In this document: in pieces, positions 42,202-50,362 of the stretch
Position numbering within the stretch: position 1 is the first letter of the stretch
Layout: every line of letters starts with the position of its first letter
Position numbers and translations under genes: made by a program
The notes under the pieces: model-generated
Told to the model about the DNA's origin: nothing
Database searches by the model: none
Seen by the model: only the letters and a program-made list of their open reading frames with translations
NCBI RefSeq assembly: GCF_000153025.1
Contig: NZ_CH672429.1
Span: forward strand, 609,079 to 673,078
DNA: 64,000 bases
Source of the DNA: Marinomonas sp. MED121
Lineage (GTDB): Bacteria; Pseudomonadota; Gammaproteobacteria; Pseudomonadales; Marinomonadaceae
Reading direction: 5' to 3'

Positions 42202-43004
42202 TGAATATCATCACCTCTTTTAGCCTACTTTCTTTCAAGCAAAGAATAGGACTTTTGTTATTCATAGTTCCTTGTGTTTTTGCCTTACTAGCGCCATTAC
42301 TTGTTGCAGGTAGCCCACACGATCAATCTTTGATGAATACGCTCCAAGCGCCAAGTGCTGAACACTGGTTTGGTACTGACCATCTGGGACGTGACATGTG
42401 GTTACGTTTGGCTGCTGCGCTGCAAGTGTCTCTTGGTATCTCCGTAGTGAGTACCTTGTTTGCTACTGGGTTCGGCACGCTAATGGGTGTCCTTTCGGCG
42501 CAGTACCCAAAAACAGCCGATAAGGTTTTAAATTTAATTTCTAATTTATTTTTGGCTGTTCCTGGACTGTTATTTATATTGCTGTTCGCAACAATTGCAC
42601 CGGGGAAATTATGGCCACTCTTTTTGGGTGTCTCTTTGATTGCCAGCATCGAGATGTATCGAGTCGTGCGAGCGCAATCCATGATTATCGCTAACCGTGA
42701 TGCTGTCGCCGCCTCTCAATTATTGGGGTTCACACCATGGTATTTATTACAAAGACACTACTTCCCTGAGCTGCGTCCGATTATCTTACGTTTGGCGGCC
42801 TTTACCTTGGCAACTACCGTTTTATCCGTCGCATCTCTTGGTTTTATTAACATTGGTGTAAAACCGCCCCGTGCAGAATTAGGCCTCATGATGATAGAGC
42901 TCATGCCTTATTACTACGAAGCACCCTGGATCATACTACAGCCAATAATTACTTTATTTATATTAGTCCTAGGTTTAAATCTGATGATTGGGAAGAAAAA
43001 ATAA
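42201..43004 (+). CDS. ABC transporter permease (DppC/OppC type)
   Basis: A 267-residue permease with about six hydrophobic segments. HWFGTDHLGRDMWLRLAAA is the family signature of the DppC/OppC/NikC group, and the EAA loop region reads MIIANRDAVAASQLLGFTPWYLLQRHYFPELR. Start and stop share one base each with its neighbours, so the operon is tightly coupled. It pairs with the upstream permease. Confidence 0.88.
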   Translation: MNIITSFSLLSFKQRIGLLLFIVPCVFALLAPLLVAGSPHDQSLMNTLQAPSAEHWFGTDHLGRDMWLRLAAALQVSLGISVVSTLFATGFGTLMGVLSAQYPKTADKVLNLISNLFLAVPGLLFILLFATIAPGKLWPLFLGVSLIASIEMYRVVRAQSMIIANRDAVAASQLLGFTPWYLLQRHYFPELRPIILRLAAFTLATTVLSVASLGFINIGVKPPRAELGLMMIELMPYYYEAPWIILQPIITLFILVLGLNLMIGKKK

Positions 43005-44392
43005 TGCTCGTTGTAAAGAATCTAAGCGTTAAGACGCTTGATGGGAACATGATCGTTAACCCAGTATCATTTGAATTAGTTGCAGGGCAAGCGCTGACCA
43101 TTGTCGGCGAAACCGGTTCAGGCAAAACCTTATTGGCTCAAGCCATCGCCAATAATCTACCTGAAGGCCTAATCGCAGAGGGTGAGATTTACTTACACGA
43201 TCAAGCCATTCACACCCTATCTGCTGACGACCGGAATGCCTTATGGGGGAAAACCATCTGTGTTCTCCCACAGGAGCCGACACGCTCGTTAGACCCTACT
43301 ATGCATGCGATCAAGCAGGTTAAAGAAGGCTATCAGATAGTTAAAGGTTTAAACGCGAGTGACGCAACCGCTCAAGCCTCCCATGATTTTGAAAGCGTTA
43401 AACTGCCCCATGCCACACATAAATACCCATTTGAGTTATCTGGCGGTATGGCACAAAGGGTTGCGTTTTTAGCATCACGTTCAGGCGGAGCAACCTTCAC
43501 TGTTGCTGATGAGCCAACCAAAGGGTTGGACGCTAATCGTCGTGATGATATCGCCAAGCAATTGCGCTCACTCATTGAAAAAAATGAAGGTGTCTTTACG
43601 ATCACCCATGACATTGACGTTGCCCATCAGCTTGGTGGGCGCGTGATGATTATGCGTAAAGGCGACGTCATAGAAGTGGGAGAGAGCCAGCAGGTTCTCA
43701 GCCACCCTGCTCATCCCTATACGCAAGAGCTTATTGATGCCGATCCACGTCGCTGGCCAAAAAGGGAAGCGAAAAGCAACAAGGGTCCATCCATAGTAAA
43801 TGCGAAAAACCTCAGTAAAAGCCGAGGTGGAAAAGCACTTTTCAGCGATGTATCACTTAGCTTACACCCGGGGCAAATTATTGGTGTCAGTGGCGACAGT
43901 GGCTGTGGAAAAAGCACACTGGGAGATATGTTATTAGGCCTACTACCAAGCGACAGCGGTACAATCGAGTGGGCACATAAAAATAACGAGAAACATAAAG
44001 CACAAAAACTCTTTCAGGATCCAACGGATGTGTTTTCTGCTCATGTTCCTTTAAGAACCAGCTTCAATGATCTGATGAAAAAATATCACATAGGCCAAGA
44101 TAAGCTAACAGGGTTACTTGCCGAATTGCGACTGGATGAAGGGCTGATTGACCGTAATCCTGATCAAGTCTCAGGTGGTGAGTTACAACGCTTAGCAATT
44201 GTCCGCGTGATGTTACTCGATCCCACATTTATTTTTGCTGATGAGCCTACTTCACGTCTTGATATGTTAACTCAAAAAGCTGTTATTGAAGCGCTAGTCA
44301 ATGTGGTGAAACACAGGGACGTCGCCATTATGATGGTGAGCCATGATAAGGCCTTACTAAGCAGTGTTTGTGATGAGTTGATTACCTTGTAA
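43004..44392 (+). CDS. Fused double-ATPase subunit of the Opp/Nik-type importer
   Basis: A 462-residue protein with two ABC ATPase domains in one chain. First domain (about residues 1-245): Walker A GETGSGKT, signature LSGGMAQR and Walker B FTVADEPTKGLD. Second domain (about 260-462): Walker A GDSGCGKS, signature VSGGELQR and Walker B FIFADEPTSRLD. In most relatives these are two genes (dppD/dppF or nikD/nikE), so this is a compact fusion; the second domain lacks the usual C-terminal extension. It energises import by the two upstream permeases. Two terminators follow. Confidence 0.9.
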   Translation: MLVVKNLSVKTLDGNMIVNPVSFELVAGQALTIVGETGSGKTLLAQAIANNLPEGLIAEGEIYLHDQAIHTLSADDRNALWGKTICVLPQEPTRSLDPTMHAIKQVKEGYQIVKGLNASDATAQASHDFESVKLPHATHKYPFELSGGMAQRVAFLASRSGGATFTVADEPTKGLDANRRDDIAKQLRSLIEKNEGVFTITHDIDVAHQLGGRVMIMRKGDVIEVGESQQVLSHPAHPYTQELIDADPRRWPKREAKSNKGPSIVNAKNLSKSRGGKALFSDVSLSLHPGQIIGVSGDSGCGKSTLGDMLLGLLPSDSGTIEWAHKNNEKHKAQKLFQDPTDVFSAHVPLRTSFNDLMKKYHIGQDKLTGLLAELRLDEGLIDRNPDQVSGGELQRLAIVRVMLLDPTFIFADEPTSRLDMLTQKAVIEALVNVVKHRDVAIMMVSHDKALLSSVCDELITL

Positions 44393-44425
44393 CTATGCTG
44401 ACGCTTTAGTTGAAGCTATGAGTAT

Positions 44426-44452
44426 AAAAAAACCAGCCTCGGCTGGTTTTTT
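44426..44452 (+). terminator. Terminator of the ABC operon
   Basis: AAAAAACCAGCC / GGCTGGTTTTTT with a 2-base loop, 34 bases after the stop at 44392. It is a textbook intrinsic terminator. Confidence 0.85.
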
Positions 44453-44462
44453 ATGTTTTTAG

Positions 44463-44494
44463 CCCCCTATTTTCAAGTTAAATAGGGGGTTTTA
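44463..44494. terminator. Second tandem terminator
   Basis: CCCCCTATTT / AAATAGGGGG perfect arms with a 7-base loop and TTTTA. Probably a back-up and, on the other strand, a terminator for the island that follows. Confidence 0.7.
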
Positions 44495-44563
44495 CTAGAT
44501 TGAAAAAAGCACTTAGATGATATAGCATTAAGTGTATTAATTTTCTTATATCAGGAGAGAAAA

Positions 44564-44716
44564 ATGAGGAAAGAAAAGAAAAAAATCACTCAGGAAATGA
44601 TATACAGAGCCGTTGCCAGCTCTACTGCGATAGAGACTGGTCAATCGATAAAAATAATTGAAGAAAAAATAAAAGCAAACAGAAAAAAGTATAGCAGCTT
44701 ACATTTATCAGTTTAA
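44564..44716 (+). CDS. Small VbhA-like antitoxin candidate, 50 residues
   Basis: A 50-residue basic protein with a strong AGGAG ribosome-binding site six bases from the ATG. Residues 15-25 read RAVASSTAIET, and the Ser20-x3-Glu24 pair matches the S/T-x3-E-G/N inhibitory motif of VbhA-type antitoxins, which occupies the ATP site of class I Fic proteins, although the last position is Thr rather than Gly/Asn. The flanking helix and length fit. It lies tail-to-tail with the Fic gene and overlaps it by nine bases, instead of the usual upstream tandem arrangement. If functional, it keeps the Fic enzyme from transferring AMP to its targets. Confidence 0.55.
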   Translation: MRKEKKKITQEMIYRAVASSTAIETGQSIKIIEEKIKANRKKYSSLHLSV

Positions 44717-45322
44717 AATATCTCTAACTAACCTTTCCATGTGCTGGTAATCCTTGGCAACACCAGCTTGAATAGAGCGAATATAAAAAGCTTTATTTTC
44801 ATCCCAAAGGCTATAATCTAATAGCCCAACGCCAGCTTTATTAGACATAAAATCCAACAGTAGTCTACTTATGCGTCCATTACCTTCTCGAAAAGGATGA
44901 ATTAGAATAAACTCTATATGACTGCGAGCTAAATAAGAAACGAGCTCTTCATGATCCAAATTAGGTAAGTGTTGTATTTTTGAAAGAAAGTCCCTCTCAA
45001 ATATAATCAAGTTTCGTTCAATATGTTGGGGCGTAGCAAACCTGAAGCCACCTTTACTCATATCAACCTGTCTAATTTTTCCTGCCCATTGATAAATATT
45101 ACCTAGCCATTGTCTATGCCAGGTTGCAATATCTAGAAAAGAAAAGGAAGTTAGCTCTGTATTTTCAATTCGAAAAACCTTTTCATACAGCTTTGTTAAT
45201 AGAATTGCCTCTATATCATCCATTTCTTCTAATGAGGTAATACCTAAGTCATTCAGCAAAACCAAATCATTTGAGCCTTTTTGAAACTGAGTTTCTGAAG
45301 AATCTACTTCATATCTGTTCAT
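44708..45322 (-). CDS. Fic-domain protein (probable class I AMP transferase)
   Basis: A 204-residue Fic/Doc family protein. The core motif HPFREGNGR is intact at residues 142-150, including the catalytic His and the metal- and phosphate-binding residues. The N-terminal part includes LTSFSFLDIATWHRQWLGNIYQWAGKIRQVDMSKGGF, the substrate-flap region of VbhT-like enzymes. No internal S/TxxxE(G/N) inhibition helix is seen, so an external antitoxin is expected. The ATG at 45322 follows an AAAGGAGGGGG ribosome-binding site and was chosen over the longer frame to 45349. It should modify a target protein by AMP (or UMP/phosphocholine) transfer. It sits in a region flanked by an AT-rich gap and short unknown ORFs. 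Confidence 0.87.
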   Translation of the reverse strand: MNRYEVDSSETQFQKGSNDLVLLNDLGITSLEEMDDIEAILLTKLYEKVFRIENTELTSFSFLDIATWHRQWLGNIYQWAGKIRQVDMSKGGFRFATPQHIERNLIIFERDFLSKIQHLPNLDHEELVSYLARSHIEFILIHPFREGNGRISRLLLDFMSNKAGVGLLDYSLWDENKAFYIRSIQAGVAKDYQHMERLVRDILN

Positions 45323-45625
45323 GAACAATTCCCCCTCCTTTGGAAGCAAAATTTAAATAGATATTATCAAAATTAAGTATTATCTATAACAAGACTTGCA
45401 AAAAAATCAAAAACCCATTACTTGCAAATATATAATTTAGACCCATTATGATACTCATTAGAAAATTTGTCGAAACACAATATTGTGTCTCTCAGTGGTG
45501 GCCTCTTGAGACTGATGATGACAGGCTATATTTTTGTAACTTTTTCACCAGATAATTTTTGGTTGAATTTTTTAATTGCAGAATTAATCAGTTTTTTATC
45601 TGATCAACTTAAGGAGGGTATGCTT
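45323..45625. other. AT-rich gap upstream of the Fic gene
   Basis: About 300 bases, A/T-rich, with Fic promoter potential. A longer open frame begins at a TTG at 45467 but has no ribosome-binding site, so I call only the shorter ORF starting at 45626. Confidence 0.4.
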
Positions 45626-45760
45626 ATGATTATTAAGGTTTTAAGAGAAGCTAAGTCATATGTATATAAACTAGGATATGTCATTCAATATCAAGGGTTT
45701 CACCACCCTTACAGGTTTAACCTGCTGAAGATCTGGTGTAACTCCAGTGAAAAGGATTAG
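45626..45760 (+). CDS. Tiny ORF of unknown function, 44 residues
   Basis: A 44-residue basic and aromatic peptide (MIIKVLREAKSYVYKLGY...). An AAGGAGGG element seven bases before the ATG at 45626 is a very good ribosome-binding site; an in-frame ATG at 45620 lies too close. It is followed, after 43 bases, by the repeat-linker protein gene, so the two may be an operon. No family recognised. Confidence 0.35.
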   Translation: MIIKVLREAKSYVYKLGYVIQYQGFHHPYRFNLLKIWCNSSEKD

Positions 45761-45803
45761 AGAGAAAAAGTTCATTACCACCTAATATTTACAGGAGTAA
45801 TCA

Positions 45804-46538
45804 ATGAATAAAGATCAACTTACTAAATGGCAAAAATGGATAGGAGATGGAAGTATAAATGGATCAATACTCCATGAAGCAAGTAACATTTCTCTTGTAA
45901 GAAGAGTACATTCGGAATTAAGAGACATGGTCAACAATAATGAAAAGCTTCAAAAGCCCAGTGCCTTCTATTCTGTTTCAAGTATCACCTATGGACAAAC
46001 GCTTCTTATGTTTATCCGCAGACATGTGAAGCTAGGAGGAAGAGACAGTAGAGGCTTAATAGACCTTCTTACAAAAATCAAAGGTGCCTCTGATCAATTT
46101 ACCGAAAGTGATTATATAGATTTATTTACTCAGCAAGTTAACTCTTCAGAAGAAGCTTATATCAGAGCTGCAAAAAGAGATTTTAGCGAAAACTTCTCTG
46201 AAAATACGCCAAATACGCCAAATACGCCAAATACGCCAAATACGCCAAATACGCCAAATACGCTTTCTATTAATATTATTAAAGAAGACATTAAAACCTT
46301 AGAAAATATAAATCAAAGTTGCGAAAACTTTATTGACAAAAGACTTGCCCATCTAGATAAACAAGAAATAGATCATTTACCTACCGTAAAAGAAATAGAA
46401 GAATGGTGTGATGCTATCTTAACCATAATAAAAAAGTATAAGTTACTTTTATCTGCATCCGAGTACCAGTTTGAAGTGACACTATCGCATGATTGGAAAG
46501 AAATATTCCGAACAAAATGGATTGACGATCAACTATAA
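45804..46538 (+). CDS. Protein with NTP-repeat linker, possible HEPN/AbiU2-like N-domain
   Basis: A 244-residue soluble protein. The N-terminal part (residues 1-130) is helical, with FYSVSSITYGQTLLMFIRRHVKLGGRDSRGLIDLLTKI recalling AbiU2-type HEPN proteins (weak similarity, by eye only). A linker of repeated Asn-Thr-Pro follows (about residues 134-152), encoded by a 9-base tandem repeat. The C-terminal domain (about 155-244) is helical and Lys/Glu rich. AGGAG lies seven bases before the ATG. Location beside a Fic module suggests a defence or toxin role, but this is not shown. Confidence 0.6.
   Translation: MNKDQLTKWQKWIGDGSINGSILHEASNISLVRRVHSELRDMVNNNEKLQKPSAFYSVSSITYGQTLLMFIRRHVKLGGRDSRGLIDLLTKIKGASDQFTESDYIDLFTQQVNSSEEAYIRAAKRDFSENFSENTPNTPNTPNTPNTPNTPNTLSINIIKEDIKTLENINQSCENFIDKRLAHLDKQEIDHLPTVKEIEEWCDAILTIIKKYKLLLSASEYQFEVTLSHDWKEIFRTKWIDDQL
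46202..46263 (+). repeat. 9-base microsatellite inside a coding region
   Basis: AAATACGCC repeated six times in full (46202-46255) plus a partial seventh unit. Unit length is divisible by three, so length change would alter the NTP linker, not the frame. Confidence 0.9.
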
Positions 46539-46603
46539 ATTTTAGTCTCAAAAAATTCTTGGCTCTTCTGATTGCAGCTTCCAGCGTTAAACAAGAGGTC
46601 ATC

Positions 46604-46637
46604 ACCAACCTGAAAGGCCTAGATTGGCTGGTTTTTT
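46604..46637 (+). terminator. Terminator after the repeat-linker gene
   Basis: ACCAACC / GGCTGGT (six of seven paired), a 15-base loop and six Ts. It lies between convergent genes. Confidence 0.5.
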
Positions 46638-46640
46638 AAT

Positions 46641-47069
46641 TTAGCTCTTCTGTAAATTCTCAACCATTTGCCTTGAAAGTTGATCAAACTGATCAAGTTG
46701 TTCTTGCGACATTCCCTGATGCATCTTCTCAATTATGCTTTCTTCGATGCTCAATACCTTGTTCAAGGTAGCCCGCCCATGCTCAGTTAATACAATCAAT
46801 TGGCTGCGCTTATCATTTGGGTTCGGCTCTTTACGAACCAGTTCCTTATCAATTAACTCTTTGATAAGGCGGGTAATTTGCGCTTTATCTCTATCTAACC
46901 CTTCAGCAATATCAACCGCAGTACAGCTTTCTAAACGATTCACACAAAATAAAGATTTGATATGCATAGGAACAATATCAATGCCTTGGTCTCTTAACGC
47001 CCTTAACACCATAGATTTAAATTTATGGGCAAGCACCATAAAAGGGTTTGGCATCTTTAATTCTGACAT
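46641..47069 (-). CDS. MarR family transcriptional regulator
   Basis: A 142-residue regulator with the MarR winged helix at about residues 45-110: CTAVDIAEGLDRDKAQITRLIKELIDKELVRKEPNPNDKRSQLIVLTEHG, the PNDKR wing being typical. Upstream alternative starts at 47075, 47102 and 47141 exist. I chose 47069 because two operator-like repeats overlap the longer starts and the family starts near here. It is divergent from a DUF2798 membrane protein, which is probably its target. Confidence 0.85.
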   Translation of the reverse strand: MSELKMPNPFMVLAHKFKSMVLRALRDQGIDIVPMHIKSLFCVNRLESCTAVDIAEGLDRDKAQITRLIKELIDKELVRKEPNPNDKRSQLIVLTEHGRATLNKVLSIEESIIEKMHQGMSQEQLDQFDQLSRQMVENLQKS

Positions 47070-47085
47070 AAGCATTCCAAAGTAG

Positions 47086-47098
47086 TTGACATTATCAA
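47086..47098. promoter_or_regulatory. MarR operator 1
   Basis: TTGACATTATCAA, a near-palindrome, within a 20-base sequence repeated at 47128-47147 with four differences. Confidence 0.6.
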
Positions 47099-47128
47099 TC
47101 ATATTTCCTAGGATGCGCCCCAATCTAG

Positions 47129-47141
47129 TTGATATTGTCAA
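47129..47141. promoter_or_regulatory. MarR operator 2
   Basis: TTGATATTGTCAA, the second near-palindrome, 43 bases from the first, between divergent MarR and DUF2798 genes. Confidence 0.6.
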
Positions 47142-47191
47142 CCATATTCAGAGAGCACTTTAAAATCTCACTAATGAGAGGAAATACAATT

Positions 47192-47638
47192 ATGCCTAAG
47201 TTATTGAAAAAGATCGCCATTGTAGCATCAATCATAGTTACTCTAGTGGGTAGCCTGACCTTCGTTATGACCTATCAAAATATTGGTTTCACCGATAATT
47301 TTGTCCGCCAATGGCTATCGTCATTAGCCCTAGCCGCACTTATCATGGCTCCCATTGGCTTCTTACTCATGACCTTAGTAAGCCGTTTTGTTAAAAAGTG
47401 CTTACCCAATACTAGCGACCTGAAACGCAATTTTGTCGTTGGTTTTAGTATGGCTGTCATAATGGAAAGCGTCATGGCACTCGTAACAACCTTAAATAAC
47501 CTAGGTATGGCAAATGCGGCTGAATTCGCTCAAAACTGGTTTGGCGCTTTCACTATGGCACTACCTTTAGGTATTTTCATTGCCTTGATGATGACCCTTT
47601 TCATCAAACCTAGACTAGAAAGATACATGGCAAGCTAG
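47192..47638 (+). CDS. DUF2798-type membrane protein
   Basis: A 148-residue inner-membrane protein made of two similar halves of about 70 residues. Each half has paired helices (FVRQWLSSLALAALIMAPIGFLL; FAQNWFGAFTMALPLGIFIALMMTLFIKP) with the WxxxxxxAxxxxxPxGxxL pattern of DUF2798. Function of the family is not established. The ATG at 47192 has GAGAGG upstream; the longer frame to 47129 runs through an operator. Divergent MarR regulation is likely. Confidence 0.8.
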   Translation: MPKLLKKIAIVASIIVTLVGSLTFVMTYQNIGFTDNFVRQWLSSLALAALIMAPIGFLLMTLVSRFVKKCLPNTSDLKRNFVVGFSMAVIMESVMALVTTLNNLGMANAAEFAQNWFGAFTMALPLGIFIALMMTLFIKPRLERYMAS

Positions 47639-47739
47639 TGAGGTTTTCACCGCTCAATTTTATCCTATACGGCTTTACCAGTTCCAAGGCTATAATCTCT
47701 TTAAATAGAGGTCATTTAAGTTACTGAGAAAATGAAAAC

Positions 47740-48546
47740 ATGAGCATGGAAACATCAAAAATTTGGAGAAGCGATACGTTTAAAGGCGTCGAGCTTCTCT
47801 CTGCTCGCTACAACAAATTTGAGTTTTCAAAGCATTGGCATGATGAACTAGCCATTGGCATGATTGAAGATGGTGCTGAGGGCTTATATTATCGTGGCCA
47901 AAACTTAGTCATTCCCAAAAGACATATCGTCGCGATTAATCCAGGCGAAGTACATACTGGCTTCTCAGGTTCAAAGCAAGGTTGGCAGTACCGTATGTTC
48001 TACTTTAATTTAGCGGAGCTTGCCTCTCAATTTTCACAGCGGGACTTGCCTATTGACCCTATTATTGATTCCCCAAAGATCTATGATGAAGCACTCTTTG
48101 ATAGCTTACGACAGCTGCATATATCCTTAGAGGAGCCTGCTTTCCTGTTAAGTAAAGAGTCTTTATTTGTATTGGCGCTTGATAAACTTTTCACTCAGTA
48201 TGGCTCAGCGAAAGAACAGGCTTATCAAGGGATATCAAAAGCGGCAAGCTATAGGGCACGTGATTATATTCATGATAATTTTGACACTAACCCATCATTA
48301 ACTGAGCTAGAAGCCGTCACGAATTGCTCAAAGTTTCAATTGATCAAACACTTTAAAACCCTGTTTGGCATCACGCCACACCAATACTTAATTCTCATCA
48401 AGCTGCAAAAAGCTAAGGAGCTCCTTGCGGTGGGTTCAACGTGTGTAGATGCCTCGCTTGCTTGCGGTTTTTATGATCAAAGCCACTTCACACGCAATTT
48501 TAAAAAGGCCTTTGGCATTTCTCCCTCCAACTATCAGCATGTCTAA
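47740..48546 (+). CDS. AraC family transcriptional regulator
   Basis: A 268-residue regulator with an N-terminal cupin ligand domain (about residues 15-150; FSKHWHDELAIGMIEDGAEGLYYRG) and a C-terminal double helix-turn-helix: LTELEAVTNCSKFQLIKHFKTLFGITPHQYLILIKLQKAKELL and DASLACGFYDQSHFTRNFKKAFGISPSNY. It lies 140 bases upstream of a LysE exporter gene on the same strand and is probably its activator. Such AraC-LysE pairs are common. Ligand unknown; an amino acid is plausible. Confidence 0.9.
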   Translation: MSMETSKIWRSDTFKGVELLSARYNKFEFSKHWHDELAIGMIEDGAEGLYYRGQNLVIPKRHIVAINPGEVHTGFSGSKQGWQYRMFYFNLAELASQFSQRDLPIDPIIDSPKIYDEALFDSLRQLHISLEEPAFLLSKESLFVLALDKLFTQYGSAKEQAYQGISKAASYRARDYIHDNFDTNPSLTELEAVTNCSKFQLIKHFKTLFGITPHQYLILIKLQKAKELLAVGSTCVDASLACGFYDQSHFTRNFKKAFGISPSNYQHV

Positions 48547-48686
48547 TTCTCAGACTCTCTGATACACAGTATTTCTCATTTTCAACCTTTCAAGTTATCA
48601 GTTAGGGCAAACCTCAAGAGTCAATTTCATACAAGAAGACTAAAACCCTATCCCCTAAAATTTGCCTTCTTTATTAGGAGGGTTTT

Positions 48687-49313
48687 ATGAGTTTATTTTT
48701 AATTTGGTTAGGGGTGATGTTCCCCTTAGTGTTTAGTCCGGGACCTGCCAACATAGTATTTGCAGCATCAGGTGCAAGTGTTGGAGTGAAACGATCCATC
48801 CCATTAATCGCGGGTGTCGATACAGTTTTTTTAGTGAAGTCCATCATCATAGGCTTTGGGCTAGGCGAAGTATTAAAGTCTCAGCCTGAACTGATGAACA
48901 CTATGCAATTATTAGGCGCTTTTTACTTATTCTATTTAGCTTATAAATTTATTCAGAGCAGCACGTCTAAGCTTGATAAAAAATCACAGTCACTTGGTTT
49001 TATTGATGGGTTAATAGTACAAGCATTAAACTCTAAAGGCTGGTTAATGGTCTTTTTAATGTTCACGCTATTTTCTGATCAAGTCCAACAAGAATTTGGA
49101 CGCCAAGGCATCATGCTGCTGATTATCTGGCTCGCCATCTTAAACATTTCTATCCATTTTCTTTGGGTTTCCATTGGCGATTTATTGTCAAAAATATCGC
49201 GTAGCCCTACCTATGAAATGGTACTGAATTACCTTTATGCCGCTAGCTTAGCCCTGGTTAGTGCTTGGCTACTGATTGAAAATCCTATGCTCATAACACT
49301 CTTTAATCATTAA
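48687..49313 (+). CDS. LysE-family exporter
   Basis: A 208-residue inner-membrane protein with six hydrophobic segments. It starts LIWLGVMFPLVFSPGPANIVFAASGASVGVKRS, whose PGPANI motif is the LysE/RhtB family signature. The second half contains VQALNSKGWLMVFLMFTLFSDQ, the region normally reading NPK in this family but here NSK. Export of an amino acid or derivative is expected. It follows an AraC regulator gene. A strong bidirectional terminator follows. Confidence 0.85.
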   Translation: MSLFLIWLGVMFPLVFSPGPANIVFAASGASVGVKRSIPLIAGVDTVFLVKSIIIGFGLGEVLKSQPELMNTMQLLGAFYLFYLAYKFIQSSTSKLDKKSQSLGFIDGLIVQALNSKGWLMVFLMFTLFSDQVQQEFGRQGIMLLIIWLAILNISIHFLWVSIGDLLSKISRSPTYEMVLNYLYAASLALVSAWLLIENPMLITLFNH

Positions 49314-49351
49314 TCAAATAACAGATATTAATCACTAATCAAATAACAGAC

Positions 49352-49383
49352 ATTAAAAAAGGACCTCTCGGTCCTTTTTTAAT
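49352..49383. terminator. Bidirectional terminator
   Basis: ATTAAAAAAGGACC / GGTCCTTTTTTAAT with a TCTC loop, 14 perfect pairs. It lies between the LysE gene and the convergent SPOR-domain gene and can serve both. Confidence 0.9.
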
Positions 49384-49407
49384 GTCATGGCTTCTTAGCT
49401 AGTTTGC

Positions 49408-50241
49408 TTAGAAGGGTTCGCCATAATAATCACTAACAAGACAATCCTGATGACTTAATACCAATTGTTTACAGGTATCAACGGCGATTTTCTTATCATA
49501 ATAAGGGCCAACTTTAAGACGGTAGTATTGCTTACCTTTCACTGTTGCCATTTCAATCACTGGCTCTTTACCTGCTAATAAGGTTCTAAATTTAGTCGAA
49601 ATAGGAGACCAAGCCCTATTGGCACTCGCTTCTGTGCGATGCGACACTAACTGTAAACCATACTCGCCCGGTGTTTTCTTACGCGCAGAAGATGCAGCGT
49701 CTTTCATGAACTCAGCACGCACATAGTTATCATTAGGTGATGTTTCCTTAGGTGCTTTTCTTGCCATGGCATCTTCGGCTTGTGCTTCTTCCATTAGGCT
49801 CATTTCAAGATCTGTCATCATCAGATCTTCGGCATCAATTTTATTCATTTTTGCCACCACAGGATCTTCACGTAAAGGTGCGACCTTGGCTTTAATTTTG
49901 TCAGCAGTCATTTCTTGTGTCATGGACATACTTTCAGCCGCTTCAGGCTTAGCCATACTACTGCCAGCCATGCTTGCATTTTCAGACTGCAGTTCTGCAA
50001 TCTCAGCTTCTAATTCAGCAACCTTAGCTTCCAGCTTAAGTGCATCATCAATTTTTGGCCTCATAGTTTCCCATTCGGCAAGCTGTTGAGCCATTTGTTG
50101 CTCAACCGTCACGGTTTGAGTTTCAACGACACTGCCTGCTGGCGCAAACATAGAGCAGCCTTGTATAGCCGCAACCACGGCTGCAAGAGCAGAAAATTTG
50201 GCTAGTTTTTGAGTCGAGGTAGCAGCAAATTCTAGTTTCAC
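49408..50241 (-). CDS. SPOR-domain envelope protein
   Basis: A 277-residue exported protein. The N-terminus has a hydrophobic signal (ALAAVVAAIQGC) that may be a lipobox ending in Cys about residue 29. A coiled-coil stretch follows (about residues 45-90, with EAKVAELEAEIAELQ). The C-terminal 75 residues form a SPOR fold: YGLQLVSHRTEASANRAWSPI, PVIEMATVKGKQYYRLKVGPYYDKKIAVDTCKQL. SPOR domains bind denuded peptidoglycan, often at the division site. It is probably periplasmic and envelope-linked. The low-complexity middle contains many Met and Ala residues. Function in cell division is inferred. Confidence 0.82.
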   Translation of the reverse strand: MKLEFAATSTQKLAKFSALAAVVAAIQGCSMFAPAGSVVETQTVTVEQQMAQQLAEWETMRPKIDDALKLEAKVAELEAEIAELQSENASMAGSSMAKPEAAESMSMTQEMTADKIKAKVAPLREDPVVAKMNKIDAEDLMMTDLEMSLMEEAQAEDAMARKAPKETSPNDNYVRAEFMKDAASSARKKTPGEYGLQLVSHRTEASANRAWSPISTKFRTLLAGKEPVIEMATVKGKQYYRLKVGPYYDKKIAVDTCKQLVLSHQDCLVSDYYGEPF

Positions 50242-50362
50242 GTCAATTCCTTAGCGTATCAGCGTTCAATTCTTAATCATGATTCTAGCGGTAATAAATT
50301 TTAACGTCATTAAAAAAAACCACTCTAATGAGAATAAATCTTGATCAAACACGAATTTAAGC

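Noticed and set aside
45467-45625. Longer TTG-started frame upstream of the 44-residue ORF
   Set aside because: No ribosome-binding site at the TTG; the strong AAGGAGGG element points to the internal ATG at 45626.
46202-46255. Considered the 9-base repeat as a CRISPR-like array
   Set aside because: Units are contiguous with no spacers and encode an in-frame Asn-Thr-Pro linker.
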